Origin: Longimicrobiales bacterium
GTDB taxonomy: Bacteria; Gemmatimonadota; Gemmatimonadetes; Longimicrobiales; Gaopeijiaceae
NCBI GenBank assembly: GCA_951828585.1
Contig: OX639991.1
Coordinates: 1,148,576 to 1,212,575 of the forward strand
Length of the DNA: 64,000 nt
Direction: 5' to 3'
Shown: positions 1 to 8,893 of the stretch, piece after piece
How the letters are laid out: every line of letters begins with the position of its first letter
How positions within the stretch are numbered: the first letter of the stretch is position 1
The notes under the pieces: generated by a model
The model's database searches: none
Seen by the model: the letters and a program-made list of their open reading frames with translations, nothing else
What the model was told of the DNA's origin: nothing
Position numbers and translations under genes: made by a program

Positions 1-1385
1 CTGGATGTCGTTGAAGTACGCCCACGCCTGTTCGACGCGGTCGGGCTCCATGAAGAGCTGCAACGCCGTCCGCGCCAGGACGCGGGCACCCGCCACGGCG
101 CCCTTGTGCGCGATCGGGGTTGCCATCGCTATCGCGCTCGACCAGTGGTGGCGGGCAGGCCCGGGACGTTCGACGGGAAGCGCAGGGTGATGGTGGGCAT
201 CGTCCAGGAGATGTCGCCGATGTCGTCCGAACCGCCGCTCCGGCGCGGGCCGGGGGTGCCGAGTTGTGACAGCTCGGTGGGCAGGCCGCGAGGGTCGCTG
301 CCGACCGACTGCTGGACGGCCTTCGCAAAGGCGTGGTCGTCTTCGGTCCATTCGGGCAGGCCCACCTCCTGGATGTGCTCGTACATGGTCTCGGCGACGG
401 TGCGGTTGAAGTGGCGCGGCCACGCTGCTCCGCGCACCTGGTACGTCATCTCGGTGTCGGTCATGATGGCCGCGCCCTCGGCGATGCGGACCGCGGTCTC
501 GTAGTTGCGCTTGATGTCCTCATAGTCCATCTCGCGGATGAAGTACCACACGGAGGCCCGTTGGGGCACGACGTTCGGCTGGTCTCCCCCGTCGCTGATC
601 ACGTAGTGCGACCGCTGGTTCGGGTGCAGGTGCTCGCGGCGGAAGTTCCACGCCACGTTCATGAGTTCGACGGCGTCCAGCGCGCTGCGACCGCGCCATG
701 GGGCCCCGGCGCCGTGGGCTGCCTCGCCCGCGAAGGTGAACTCCACGGAGACGAGGCCGGTGCCGCCGGCCTGTCCCCAGCTGACGGACAGGTTGCTGCT
801 GACGTGGGTGAAGAGGGTGACGTCGATGTCGTCCATCAGGCCGTCGCGCACAAACCACGCCTTGCTGCCGAGCTGCTCTTCGGCCACGCCGGGCCAGAGG
901 ACGAGGGTGCCTTCGATGCCTTCGGCCTCCATGACCTCCTTCAGCGCGAGCGCGGCGACCACGTTGACCCCCTGGCCGGAGTTGTGGCCCTCGCCGTGGC
1001 CGGGGGCACCGGGGATCAGGGGTTCGTGGTAGGCGACTCCCGGCTTCTGGTTCGCCTTCGGGATGCCGTCGATGTCGGAACCGAAGGAGATGACCGGGCT
1101 GCCGGAGCCCCAGCGGGCCATCCACGCGGTGGGAATTCCGGAGACGCCTCGCTCGACCGTGAACCCGTTCTCCTCGAGGATCCCGGTGACGTACGCGGAG
1201 GTCTCGATCTCCTGCTGGCCAAGTTCGGAGAAGGAGAAGATCTTGTCGACCATGACCTGGGCGAGCTTGGCGCGTTCCATGACGCCGGCCTCGACCCGTT
1301 CGATCAGGTCGTCGAGGTCCTGGGCGGCGGTGGCGGCGGGGGCCAGGAGCAGAGTGAGGGCTAGCAGAAGGAGGGTGCGGTGCAT
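1..1385 (-). pseudogene. M20 family amidohydrolase/peptidase (AbgB-like), frameshifted, cut by window edge
   Basis: Exported M20-type zinc amidohydrolase, related to aminobenzoyl-glutamate hydrolase subunit B. The N-terminus is a clear signal peptide (MHRTLLLLALTLLLAPAATA). The metal-site region reads GHGEGHNSGQGVN, followed by a typical dimerisation-domain stretch (TFAGEAAHGAGAPWRGRSAL). The open frame stops at 129 after NVPGLP. Removing the stop by a one-base shift near 151-152 restores the expected HHWSSAIAMATPIAHKGA continuation, which stays open to base 1. The likely cause is a lost G (CCCGCC for CCCGGCC). The 3' end lies outside the window. The gene is divergent from the aminotransferase. 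The family is clear; the substrate is not. Whether the shift is real decay or a base-call error cannot be told here. Confidence 0.85.
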
Positions 1386-1567
1386 GAAATGCTCTCGTGA
1401 GAATGGGGCCGTAAAGTTGCGCCCGGCACCTTAGGCAGGGGCGTGGCCGTCGGCAAGTAACTGGCGCGATACGGCTGGTCACGCCTATCATGCCCCAATA
1501 GGTGCGCCGTCCAAGGTGACGGGCGGTGGCCTGAAGAGTGGATCCCGGTCAGGAAGGAGCATCGAGC

Positions 1568-2734
1568 ATGAACACCAGGTTTTCTCGCCGACACTTTATG
1601 GGGAGCGCCGCCGCGGCCTTGGGCGCCCTCGGTCTGCGCCCGCAATCGGCCTTTGGCGTCGCCCTGCGGCCGCCCCCGCCCGGCCTCGCCCCTCTCGACC
1701 CCTACGACGACCTGGCCAAGCTGTCCTCCAACGAGAACCCCTACGGTCCGTCCGACAAGATGATGGCGTCGATGAACGCGGCCTGGAAGTACTCGAACCG
1801 GTACGGCTATCCCGACGGGGACATCCACGAGAAAATCGCGGAGCACCACGGGGTCTCGACCCGGAACATCATCATGAACGCGGGGTCCGGGGAGACGCTG
1901 AAGGTGGCCGGAATCACCTTCCTGGGGCACGAGGAGAAGGTCGTCGGCGTCGAGCCGACCTATACGAGCGTGTACCGGGTGGCATCGGGGATAGATGCGG
2001 ACGTGATCGCGCGGCCGCTGCTGGCCGACCACACGCAGGACATCGACGATCTCATCAAGGTTACCAAGCGCAACTACCGCGACGTAGGGATGGTCTACGT
2101 GGTCAATCCCAACAACCCGACGGGTGTGATCGTCCCGGACTCGGACATCCGGCAGCTTCTCGACGGCATTCCGGAGGACATCCCGGTGCTGATCGACGAG
2201 GCGTACCACCACTTCATCCAAGACCCGTCTTACTCGAGTGCAGTCAAGTACATCAAGGAGGGCCGCAAGGTCATCGTCACCCGCACCTTTTCCAAAATCT
2301 ACGGGATGGCGGGGCTGCGGTTGGGCTATGGCATCGCGCCGGCAGAGATGATCAGCGAGATGCGTACCTACGCCACCGGCAGCGTAAACGCGCTGGTCAG
2401 GTGGGGAGCGGTGGCGGCGCTGGAGGACCACGAGTCCGAGGCGTGGGTCAAGGACACGACGATCAAGCTGCGGGAGGCCACGGCCGAGCAGCTAAGGTCG
2501 CAGGGCTTCGAAGTGATTCCGTCGGAGACGAACTTCTTCATGGTGCACACCGGCCGTCCGGCGTCCGAGGTGAGGGCCGAGTTCCGCAAGCGCGATGTCG
2601 CCGTGGGGCGCGACTTTCCGCCAATGCTGGACTACCTGCGGGTGTCGATCGGGACCGAGGAGGAGATGAAGAGGTTTCTGGTGGCGTGGAAAGAGATCTT
2701 TCCGGACGGGATGACGGCGACGGGGGCGCGGTAG
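1568..2734 (+). CDS. Tat-exported PLP-dependent aminotransferase, histidinol-phosphate aminotransferase family
   Basis: Fold-type I pyridoxal-phosphate aminotransferase related to HisC. The start at 1568 is preferred because AGGAAGGAG lies 8 bases upstream and the protein then begins with a twin-arginine signal (SRRHFMGSAAAALGALGL), so it is predicted to be exported folded. Family motifs are present: NPNNPTG, LIDEAYHHF, and the PLP lysine K243 in TFSKIYGMAGLRLGYG. HisC enzymes are normally cytoplasmic, and no other his gene is nearby. A periplasmic amino-acid or peptide-linked transamination role is therefore more likely than histidine biosynthesis. The stop abuts the TTG start of the next gene, so it may be co-transcribed with the ABC export genes. 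Confidence 0.9.
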   Translation: MNTRFSRRHFMGSAAAALGALGLRPQSAFGVALRPPPPGLAPLDPYDDLAKLSSNENPYGPSDKMMASMNAAWKYSNRYGYPDGDIHEKIAEHHGVSTRNIIMNAGSGETLKVAGITFLGHEEKVVGVEPTYTSVYRVASGIDADVIARPLLADHTQDIDDLIKVTKRNYRDVGMVYVVNPNNPTGVIVPDSDIRQLLDGIPEDIPVLIDEAYHHFIQDPSYSSAVKYIKEGRKVIVTRTFSKIYGMAGLRLGYGIAPAEMISEMRTYATGSVNALVRWGAVAALEDHESEAWVKDTTIKLREATAEQLRSQGFEVIPSETNFFMVHTGRPASEVRAEFRKRDVAVGRDFPPMLDYLRVSIGTEEEMKRFLVAWKEIFPDGMTATGAR

Positions 2735-3568
2735 TTGCGACTTGCCGCGGCACTGCTCGCGGGTCTGACGCAATTCGCAGTTCCGGTTGTAGCGGCTCCA
2801 TCGGCCCCCTGCCCGGATGACCTGCAGGTCCTGATCGAGCGGCCGTACGCGGTCCAGGCCGGGATCCAGGCCGGTTCGATGGTACGGCTGCGTTCCGCCC
2901 CGGACGCCGAACCGTGCCCCGCTCTGGTCGCCGGGCTCTTCGAACCGCGGGCTGACCCCTCGGAACTCATGACCACCCGGCCGCGCGTGCTCTTCCACCT
3001 GCCGCACCTGCAGGCACTCGCCGGCCGTGAGGGCGAGGTGGACTACTTCACCGTCCAGCTGCGTCCGGACATCGACGCCGACCTCGCGGCCCGCGATCTC
3101 GAGCTGCTCCTGGCCGGCACCCGCGTGCACTCCGCGGCCGAGGTCGCCGACCGCGCTTCGACCACCTTCCGCGTGGTCAGCCGCTTTCACGCGGCCATCG
3201 CGGGCATCACCCTGGTGGCCGGCGGGGTCTTCCTGGCGTGCATAATGGTCCTGAAGGTCCAGGAGCGGTCGACCGCGGTCGCGGCGGCGCGGCTGGCCGG
3301 CATCCCGCGGCGGATCCTCATGGGCTGGACCGTCGCCGAGGCCGCGCTTCTGTCCGCGCTGGGGGGCGTGGCCGGACTGGGAGTGGGGTTCGCCGCTTCG
3401 GCCATCGTGAACGCGTACTACCAGCGCGTGTACGAGACGACCCTGGAGTTCTCGGTCGTGACGGGTGAGATGGTGGTCCAGGGTCTCGTGCTGGCTGTGG
3501 TGTTGGGGATGGGGGCGGGGCTGGTGGCCACTGTGCGCCTCTTTGCGGCCGACCCGCTCGAGTTGTAG
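2735..3568 (+). CDS. FtsX-like ABC transporter permease (first subunit)
   Basis: Inner-membrane permease subunit of a MacB/LolCE-type exporter. It begins with a hydrophobic signal-like segment (residues 1-22), then a periplasmic domain of about 130 residues. Three C-terminal membrane segments follow, near residues 158-178, 205-235 and 250-268, in the usual FtsX arrangement. The TTG start directly follows the upstream stop codon; no better start is visible. At 277 residues it is short for the family and lacks the usual strongly conserved N-terminal cytoplasmic/TM1 segment (RxxRxxLT). It is followed 10 bases later by a second permease and then the ATPase. The likely substrate is a lipid or lipoprotein, judging by the AttH-like partner at the operon end. 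Confidence 0.75.
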   Translation: MRLAAALLAGLTQFAVPVVAAPSAPCPDDLQVLIERPYAVQAGIQAGSMVRLRSAPDAEPCPALVAGLFEPRADPSELMTTRPRVLFHLPHLQALAGREGEVDYFTVQLRPDIDADLAARDLELLLAGTRVHSAAEVADRASTTFRVVSRFHAAIAGITLVAGGVFLACIMVLKVQERSTAVAAARLAGIPRRILMGWTVAEAALLSALGGVAGLGVGFAASAIVNAYYQRVYETTLEFSVVTGEMVVQGLVLAVVLGMGAGLVATVRLFAADPLEL

Positions 3569-3578
3569 GGGAACTCCG

Positions 3579-4769
3579 ATGCTCGCGCGCAACTCGATCC
3601 GCGAACTGCGGCACCGGCCGCTCCGAACGCTGCTCACCGTGGCCGGGGTGGCGGTCTCGACGGCCATGCTCGCCGACATGCTCATGCTCGGCGGGGGCAT
3701 CCAGCAGAGCTTCGGCGACCTGCTCGAGTCGCGGGGCTACGAGCTGCGCGTGTCGCCCAGCGGCACGATCCCCTTCGACACCGAGGCCACGATCCCGGGT
3801 TTCGCGCGTCTGCGGGACAGCATCGCGGGGGTGGCCGGGGTGGAGCGCGTCGCGCCGGTGCTGGCGATGTCGGTCAGCGTGGAGGTGGAGGACGGCGGGG
3901 GGGATGGGTCGCGGGATTCAAGGCGGACGCTCGCGCTGGGGCTGGATCCGGGGAATCGCAGTTTGTATGGCTTGGTGGATGGGGATGCGCCGGGGATGGG
4001 CGAGGCGGTGCCGGATTCGAGGCTGGCGGGAGAATTGGGCGTGCGCCTGGGCGGTCGTCTGAGGTTGGCGACTGCGAGCGGTTTCGGTACCTGGGGGCGT
4101 ACCGCGTCGGTGCGGGTGGCGGGGACGGGGGACTTCGTCTTCGCGACTGCGCGCGACATGCCCGTGGCCGTGCCCCTGGGCGACTTGCAGGCCCTCTCGG
4201 AGCTCGAGGACCAAGTCTCGTTCGCCATGATCCGTGTGCGTGCGGGGTACGATCCCGAAGTCGTCCGCGATGCGATTGCAGTCCTTGCGTCCCGGGTCGA
4301 GGTGGTCACTCTTGCGGGGATCTCCGAGAAGCTGGACGAACGACTGTCGTACTTCCGACAGCTCGCGGTGATCCTGGGCAGCGTGAGCCTCTTCGTGGCC
4401 GCGCTCCTGATCGGGACGATCACGGCGGTTTCGGTGAGCGAGAGGCTCGGCGTCATCGCGGCGGTCCGGGCCATCGGGGTGGCGCGGCGGCGCATCGTGG
4501 GCGACCTCACCGCCGAGAGCGTGGTGCTGTGCGTGGTCGGGGGAGGGATCGGGATCGGGCTTGCGGTGGTCGTGGCCGGGTACCTCGAGTCGATTCTGGC
4601 CGACTTCCCGGGGCTGCCGGTGGCGGTGCGGTTCTTCGTGCTGCGACCCGAAAGTCTGGCGACCGCGTATGGACTGGTGATCGCGTCAGGGGCGGTGGCG
4701 GGGCTGGTGCCGGCGCTGCGCGCGACCGGGCTCGAGGTGACGACGCTGCTGCACCGGGAGGAACCGTGA
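3579..4769 (+). CDS. FtsX-like ABC transporter permease (second subunit)
   Basis: Full-length FtsX/MacB-type permease of 396 residues. The ATG at 3579 follows a short GGGG purine stretch and gives the canonical opening ARNSIRELRHRPLRTLLTVA, the basic patch leading into TM1. A periplasmic MacB_PCD-like domain (about residues 45-245) precedes three C-terminal membrane segments. These include VILGSVSLFVAALLIGTITA and the conserved EIxGVLRAIG-type loop, here RLGVIAAVRAIGVARRRIVG. The stop codon overlaps the GTG start of the ATPase gene (GTGA), so translation is coupled. Together with the neighbouring subunit it forms the membrane part of a LolCDE/AttEFGH-like system. Confidence 0.88.
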   Translation: MLARNSIRELRHRPLRTLLTVAGVAVSTAMLADMLMLGGGIQQSFGDLLESRGYELRVSPSGTIPFDTEATIPGFARLRDSIAGVAGVERVAPVLAMSVSVEVEDGGGDGSRDSRRTLALGLDPGNRSLYGLVDGDAPGMGEAVPDSRLAGELGVRLGGRLRLATASGFGTWGRTASVRVAGTGDFVFATARDMPVAVPLGDLQALSELEDQVSFAMIRVRAGYDPEVVRDAIAVLASRVEVVTLAGISEKLDERLSYFRQLAVILGSVSLFVAALLIGTITAVSVSERLGVIAAVRAIGVARRRIVGDLTAESVVLCVVGGGIGIGLAVVVAGYLESILADFPGLPVAVRFFVLRPESLATAYGLVIASGAVAGLVPALRATGLEVTTLLHREEP

Positions 4770-5467
4770 GCGGGGAGGCGGGGGGGAGGGGAGACGATGG
4801 GATCATCGTCGTGGCCCGAGACGTCACGCGGGACTACCGGCAGGGGCGCACCGTGGTTCGGGCTCTTCGCGGCGCCGACGTGACGGTGGCGAAGGGCGAT
4901 TTCCTCGCCGTGACCGGACCGAGCGGATCGGGCAAGTCCACCCTGCTGCACCTGCTGGGCGGGGTGGATCTCCCCACATCCGGCTCCGTGCACTTTCTGG
5001 GCCGAAATCTCGCCGCGATGTCCGTCGAGGCGCGGGCCGCGCTCCGCCTGCGTCAGGTGGGACTCGTCTTCCAAAGGTTCCACCTCCTCCCCATGCTGAC
5101 CGCCATCGAGAACGTGGAGCTCCCCCTCGCGGCCATGCGGGTTTCGCGACGGGAACGCCGCGAACGGGCCGCCGCCGTCCTCGAACGGGTCGGCCTCGCG
5201 GACCGGCTGCGTCACCGTCCCGGCGAGCTTTCCGGCGGACAGTGCCAGCGCGTGGCCATCGCGCGCGCACTCGCCAACGACCCCGCGGTCGTCCTGGCCG
5301 ACGAACCCACCGGCGAACTTGACCGGACCACCTCCCGGCGCGTGCTCGCGCTCTTCCAGGAGCTGAACACCGCGGGAACGGCGCTGGTCGTCGCGACACA
5401 CGACCTGGAACTGGCGGCAGGTGCGCGCCGCCGCATCGAAGTCGTCGACGGGAGGACCCGGCCATGA
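4766..5467 (+). CDS. ABC transporter ATP-binding protein, LolD/MacB type
   Basis: Cytoplasmic ATPase of 233 residues that drives the flanking FtsX permeases. The GTG start at 4766 is chosen because it overlaps the upstream stop (GTGA) and GGGAGGA sits just before it; longer in-frame extensions run into the permease gene. Walker A is GPSGSGKST (about residue 52), the Q-loop region VGLVFQRFHLLP, the signature LSGGQCQRVAIARAL (about residue 155), and Walker B VVLADEPTGELD (about residue 178). All catalytic motifs are intact. The stop overlaps the ATG of the next gene by ATGA. The length and motifs match the LolD/MacB subfamily, which moves lipoproteins, lipids or peptides from the inner membrane. 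Confidence 0.95.
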   Translation: MSGEAGGRGDDGIIVVARDVTRDYRQGRTVVRALRGADVTVAKGDFLAVTGPSGSGKSTLLHLLGGVDLPTSGSVHFLGRNLAAMSVEARAALRLRQVGLVFQRFHLLPMLTAIENVELPLAAMRVSRRERRERAAAVLERVGLADRLRHRPGELSGGQCQRVAIARALANDPAVVLADEPTGELDRTTSRRVLALFQELNTAGTALVVATHDLELAAGARRRIEVVDGRTRP

Positions 5468-6912
5468 TCGCACGCCTCGTCTGGGCCTCGTTCCGGCAGC
5501 GTCCCGGGCGCAGCGCGCTGCTGCTCGGCGGCTACGCGCTCGGCGTGGGCGTCACGATCATCCTGCTCTCGGTCGGTGGCGCCCTCGTCGAACAGGCCCG
5601 CGACAAGGAGCTGGTCGGCGGCGGCGACCTCGTCGTCCTGCCCACCGGCATCGACCTCGAGACGCTCAAGACCGGCGGCGCCAGCTCCATGTACTTCTCG
5701 ATCGAGCAGTCGTCGCTGCTCTACCGCCAGGTCCTCGCGGGCCCGCGGTTCGATGACCGGATCGCGGCGGCCGCCCCCTGGATCGACGACGAACTCCTCT
5801 ACCTGGAGGCTGACTCCGGTCTCGTGCCGATCTCGGCGGGCGCCACGATTCCCGGACTCGCGGCCCAACTGGGAGTGGCCCCGGAGCTGGCCGCGGGCGC
5901 CTGGGAGGACCTCGACACCGACCGCCGCTGGCGGATCCCGACCGACGCCGAACTCTACCGCTCGCTCGACGCGCTTCACCTGCCCACCGGCGCCGCGGCC
6001 ACTGACTCCACCTGGGCCGAATGGCACTACTTCAACGTGCTGCTGCCCGATTCCGGCTGGCTCTACCTGACCTACATGATCGCCGGCGACGTCCCGGACG
6101 GACGGTGGGGAGGGCGCATGTTGGCGACGCGGGTGCGGCCCGGGTTCCCGGAACGGGCGTACTCCGAGCAATTGCCCGCCGGCGAGGTCGAGTTCCGGGA
6201 GGGGTGGCCCGACCTGGTGATCGGCCGGTCGAGCGTGACTGTCGAGGACGATGGGAGCTACACCCTGGCTGCACGCATCCCGTCGGAAACCGGCGGTGGC
6301 CCCATGGTGGTGGACTTGACCGTGACCGCGCGCTCACGCCGCTATCTGCCACCGGTGGAAATCGGGGGCGAGGGGATTGTTTCCGGCTACACCGTCCCCC
6401 TCCTCGGCGCCCACGCCGCCGGGCGGGTGTGCGAAGGCTCCCGCTGCCGGGAGATCGAAGGCGCCCGCACCTATCATGACCACAACTGGGGCACGTGGGG
6501 CGGCGTCACCTGGGACTGGGGCCAGGCACGGGTGGGTGACTACACGGTCCTATACGGCGGCGTCAGCGACGGTGACCGCGAACGCGGGGCGACGGGGCCG
6601 CGAATCCTCTACCTGACCGACGACATGGGGTTCGCGGGGATCTTCCCGATCCGGAGCCTGACCACGCACAGGCCCGGCGAGGACAGGCAGGCCGCGCCCG
6701 AATCCATCTCGATCCTGGCGACGAGCGGCGCCGATTCGCTGGAGCTGCACGTCGCCGTGGGCCACACCCGCGCCACTCCGGTCCCCGTCCGGGTGGACAG
6801 CCCTGCCGCGCTCTTCTTCCAGATGCGGGGTTCGGCGACGCTGTCGGGACGGCTGCGCGGTGCGGTGGTGCGGGGGGAGGGGGACGGGTTTTTCGAGACC
6901 TGGACGCGGTAA
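5464..6912 (+). CDS. FtsX-like N-terminal domain fused to AttH/CrtC-like lipocalin domain
   Basis: A 482-residue protein combining two parts. Residues 1-130 look like the start of an FtsX permease (cytoplasmic basic patch, one TM segment YALGVGVTIILLSVGGALV, then the beginning of a MacB-type periplasmic domain). Residues about 180-480 match the AttH/CrtC-like (COG5621) lipocalin-type fold, shown by WHYFNVLLPDSGWLYLTYMI and YHDHNWGTWGGVTWDWGQA. In attEFGH-type operons an ATPase, permeases and AttH are separate genes, so the fusion tethers the periplasmic domain to the membrane. The first permease of this operon lacks this N-terminal half, so the permease may be split across two proteins. Ligand unknown; a hydrophobic lipid or pigment is likely. 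Confidence 0.75.
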   Translation: MIARLVWASFRQRPGRSALLLGGYALGVGVTIILLSVGGALVEQARDKELVGGGDLVVLPTGIDLETLKTGGASSMYFSIEQSSLLYRQVLAGPRFDDRIAAAAPWIDDELLYLEADSGLVPISAGATIPGLAAQLGVAPELAAGAWEDLDTDRRWRIPTDAELYRSLDALHLPTGAAATDSTWAEWHYFNVLLPDSGWLYLTYMIAGDVPDGRWGGRMLATRVRPGFPERAYSEQLPAGEVEFREGWPDLVIGRSSVTVEDDGSYTLAARIPSETGGGPMVVDLTVTARSRRYLPPVEIGGEGIVSGYTVPLLGAHAAGRVCEGSRCREIEGARTYHDHNWGTWGGVTWDWGQARVGDYTVLYGGVSDGDRERGATGPRILYLTDDMGFAGIFPIRSLTTHRPGEDRQAAPESISILATSGADSLELHVAVGHTRATPVPVRVDSPAALFFQMRGSATLSGRLRGAVVRGEGDGFFETWTR

Positions 6913-6922
6913 GGGTTCCCCC

Positions 6923-7909
6923 TCACCCTTTCCGCCCCTTCCCCGAGTCCGCCTCACTCACCAACGCCTCGGGGAACGGCGCGAACAGCGCCTGGTCCAG
7001 GATGTAATCGGCCTCGAACCGCACGGCCCACGACTCCAGCAGCGACGTCACCGAGCTCGCGGGCGCCCGGCCGCTCCGAAACCGCGTCACCAGACTACCA
7101 AAGTGCGCCTTCTCACCCGCCGTCAGCCCGTCGCTGAAGAACCCGGCGATGTGCTGAAAGACGTTGATGAAAGTTCGAGCCCGCGGCATACCCCCGAGAG
7201 CGGCCATGAACCCGGCCCGGTAGCGCGCGAACACCTCCGTGAACGGCCTCCTGTCCGCATTCGCGACGATCCGTCCGAGGCTCCGCAGATGCTTCTCCCC
7301 GTACGCCAGGAGCACGAACTTGTACATGCTCTGAAACCGCACGAGGTCCCCCGTGCGCCCGCCTCCGCCGATCTCTCGCAGGCGCGCCAGCGCGAAGAGC
7401 TTGGTCAGGAAATGCTCGCGGATCCGCCGGTTGCGCAGACGGCCCTCGTCCTCCACCGCCAGGCCGCCGAACCTGGCCAGCACGGCACCCGCGAAGAGCC
7501 CCGGCTCGCTGCGCCCGGCAAACCGGCTTTGGGCGTCCTTGTACACCTTGACGCCCCCCGGGCCGCACGACGGTGACCGCGACTTGAGAATGAAACCGTC
7601 CACGCCGTCGGCCACGCTCAGGAAGCGGTCCGCAAACGTCTCCATGTCCTCGGTGACGTCCCGCCCGGTGGCCGGTTGAACCAGCAGCGTACGCTTTCCG
7701 GACGCAACCAGACGGATGGTGTCACGCGGAACTCCCAGTCCGACTTCGACTTCAGGGCACACCGGGCGGAATTTCACCCACGGCTCCAGGTGGCGGACCA
7801 GGTCGAAGGGGATCCGCTCGCCGTTGTAGCGGCAGGGCTCGAGTTCCAGACACCGGCTGAGCACCAGCACCGGCCTCGAAAAGTGCGGCTCTGGGCGAGC
7901 GTCAGACAT
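6923..7909 (-). CDS. DUF523/DUF1722 (YbgA-like) family protein
   Basis: Two-domain cytoplasmic protein. The N-terminal DUF523 part (about residues 10-150) contains the cysteine motifs SRCLELEPCRYNG, RPVCPEVEVGLGVPR and KSRSPSCG. The C-terminal DUF1722 part (about 190-315) contains LVRFQSMYKFVLLAYGEKH. The gene starts at ATG 7909; an in-frame TTG at 7918 would add three residues. Biochemical function is not established. In several phyla DUF523/DUF1722 genes sit next to photolyase, cyclopropane fatty-acid synthase and FAD-oxidoreductase genes in light or oxidative stress clusters. Here it follows the lipid-modification operon on the same strand, 75 bases downstream of the desaturase, which agrees with that association. 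Confidence 0.85.
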   Translation of the reverse strand: MSDARPEPHFSRPVLVLSRCLELEPCRYNGERIPFDLVRHLEPWVKFRPVCPEVEVGLGVPRDTIRLVASGKRTLLVQPATGRDVTEDMETFADRFLSVADGVDGFILKSRSPSCGPGGVKVYKDAQSRFAGRSEPGLFAGAVLARFGGLAVEDEGRLRNRRIREHFLTKLFALARLREIGGGGRTGDLVRFQSMYKFVLLAYGEKHLRSLGRIVANADRRPFTEVFARYRAGFMAALGGMPRARTFINVFQHIAGFFSDGLTAGEKAHFGSLVTRFRSGRAPASSVTSLLESWAVRFEADYILDQALFAPFPEALVSEADSGKGRKG

Positions 7910-7984
7910 CGGCGGCAACGGTGCAGGCGCCGCGCCGGGACCCTCCCGGTACGGTGTGCGGCTGCCGGCAGCGATCAGACAGAA

Positions 7985-8893
7985 TCACGAAGGCGCGCTC
8001 CCCTGCTTCCCGTACGCTCTCGCGGGCGGCACCCGCAGATCCCACACCAGCCCCATCTTCTCCAGCACCTTGAGGACATAGTGCGTGACGTCCAGCTCCC
8101 ACCAGTAGAACCCCTGCCGCTCCGATGACGGATACCGGTGATGATTGTTGTGCCACCCCTCGCCCAGGGTCAGCAGCGCCACCCACCAGTTGTTGCGCGA
8201 ATGGTCCTTCGTGGCGTAGCGGCGGCGCCCCGACATGTGCGCCACCGAGTTGACCAGGAAGGTCACGTGGTAGAGCAGCACCGTGCTGACGAACAGGCCC
8301 CACCCGACCATCTGCCAGGGTGTCGTGCCGAGTCCCGGGAACATCGCCTCAAGCCACCAGCCGACCCCGAAGAGAACGATGCCGAGGCTGAGCGGCGCCA
8401 GCATGTGCAGCCGGTCGAGGACGCGCAACTCCGGAAAGCGCCGCAGGTCCCGCACCAGCGACTCGTCATATCCGTCGTAGCGCCGCGACATGATCCAGCC
8501 GGCGTGCGCCCACCAGAAGCCCTTGAGCCCGGGTGAATGGGCGTCGTGGTCGGTGTCGGCGTGCCGGTGGTGAAGGCGGTGGTGCGACACCCACCAGAGG
8601 GGTCCGTTCTGACCGGCGCTCGCCCCGAGCCAGGCCAGCGCGAACTGGAAGAAGCGGCTCGTCTTGAATGACCGGTGCGCGAAGTAGCGGTGATAGCCGC
8701 CGGTGATGCCGAAAAGGCGCACCCAGAAGGTGACCAGGAGGGCGATCAGCGCGGGCACGCTCACGCCGGTGAACAACGCCCCCAGCGCAAGGATGTGCAC
8801 GCCCGTGAACGCATAGCTGCGCAGGAAGTCGATCCGGTCCGCGCTGGCGAGCGAATCGGGGTCGATGTGTTCTCGGGACGCGGTCTCGATCAT
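7985..8893 (-). CDS. Membrane acyl-CoA/acyl-lipid desaturase
   Basis: Di-iron membrane fatty-acid desaturase, 302 residues, introducing a double bond (probably delta-9) into acyl chains. The three histidine boxes are intact: HRYFAH (H-x4-H), HHRLHH (HxxHH) and WHNNHHRYP (HxxHH). About four membrane segments surround them. The ATG at 8893 overlaps the stop of the upstream methyltransferase (ATGA), which fixes this start. Longer in-frame extension only reads the upstream gene out of frame. As the last gene of the lipid operon it may supply unsaturated acyl chains, the substrate on which the two CFA-type methyltransferases act. Confidence 0.92.
   Translation of the reverse strand: MIETASREHIDPDSLASADRIDFLRSYAFTGVHILALGALFTGVSVPALIALLVTFWVRLFGITGGYHRYFAHRSFKTSRFFQFALAWLGASAGQNGPLWWVSHHRLHHRHADTDHDAHSPGLKGFWWAHAGWIMSRRYDGYDESLVRDLRRFPELRVLDRLHMLAPLSLGIVLFGVGWWLEAMFPGLGTTPWQMVGWGLFVSTVLLYHVTFLVNSVAHMSGRRRYATKDHSRNNWWVALLTLGEGWHNNHHRYPSSERQGFYWWELDVTHYVLKVLEKMGLVWDLRVPPARAYGKQGSAPS

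Noticed and set aside
333-1364. Long plus-strand frame over the M20 gene
   Set aside because: Antisense shadow in GC-rich sequence; no start signal, no domain, and the opposite strand carries a clear enzyme.
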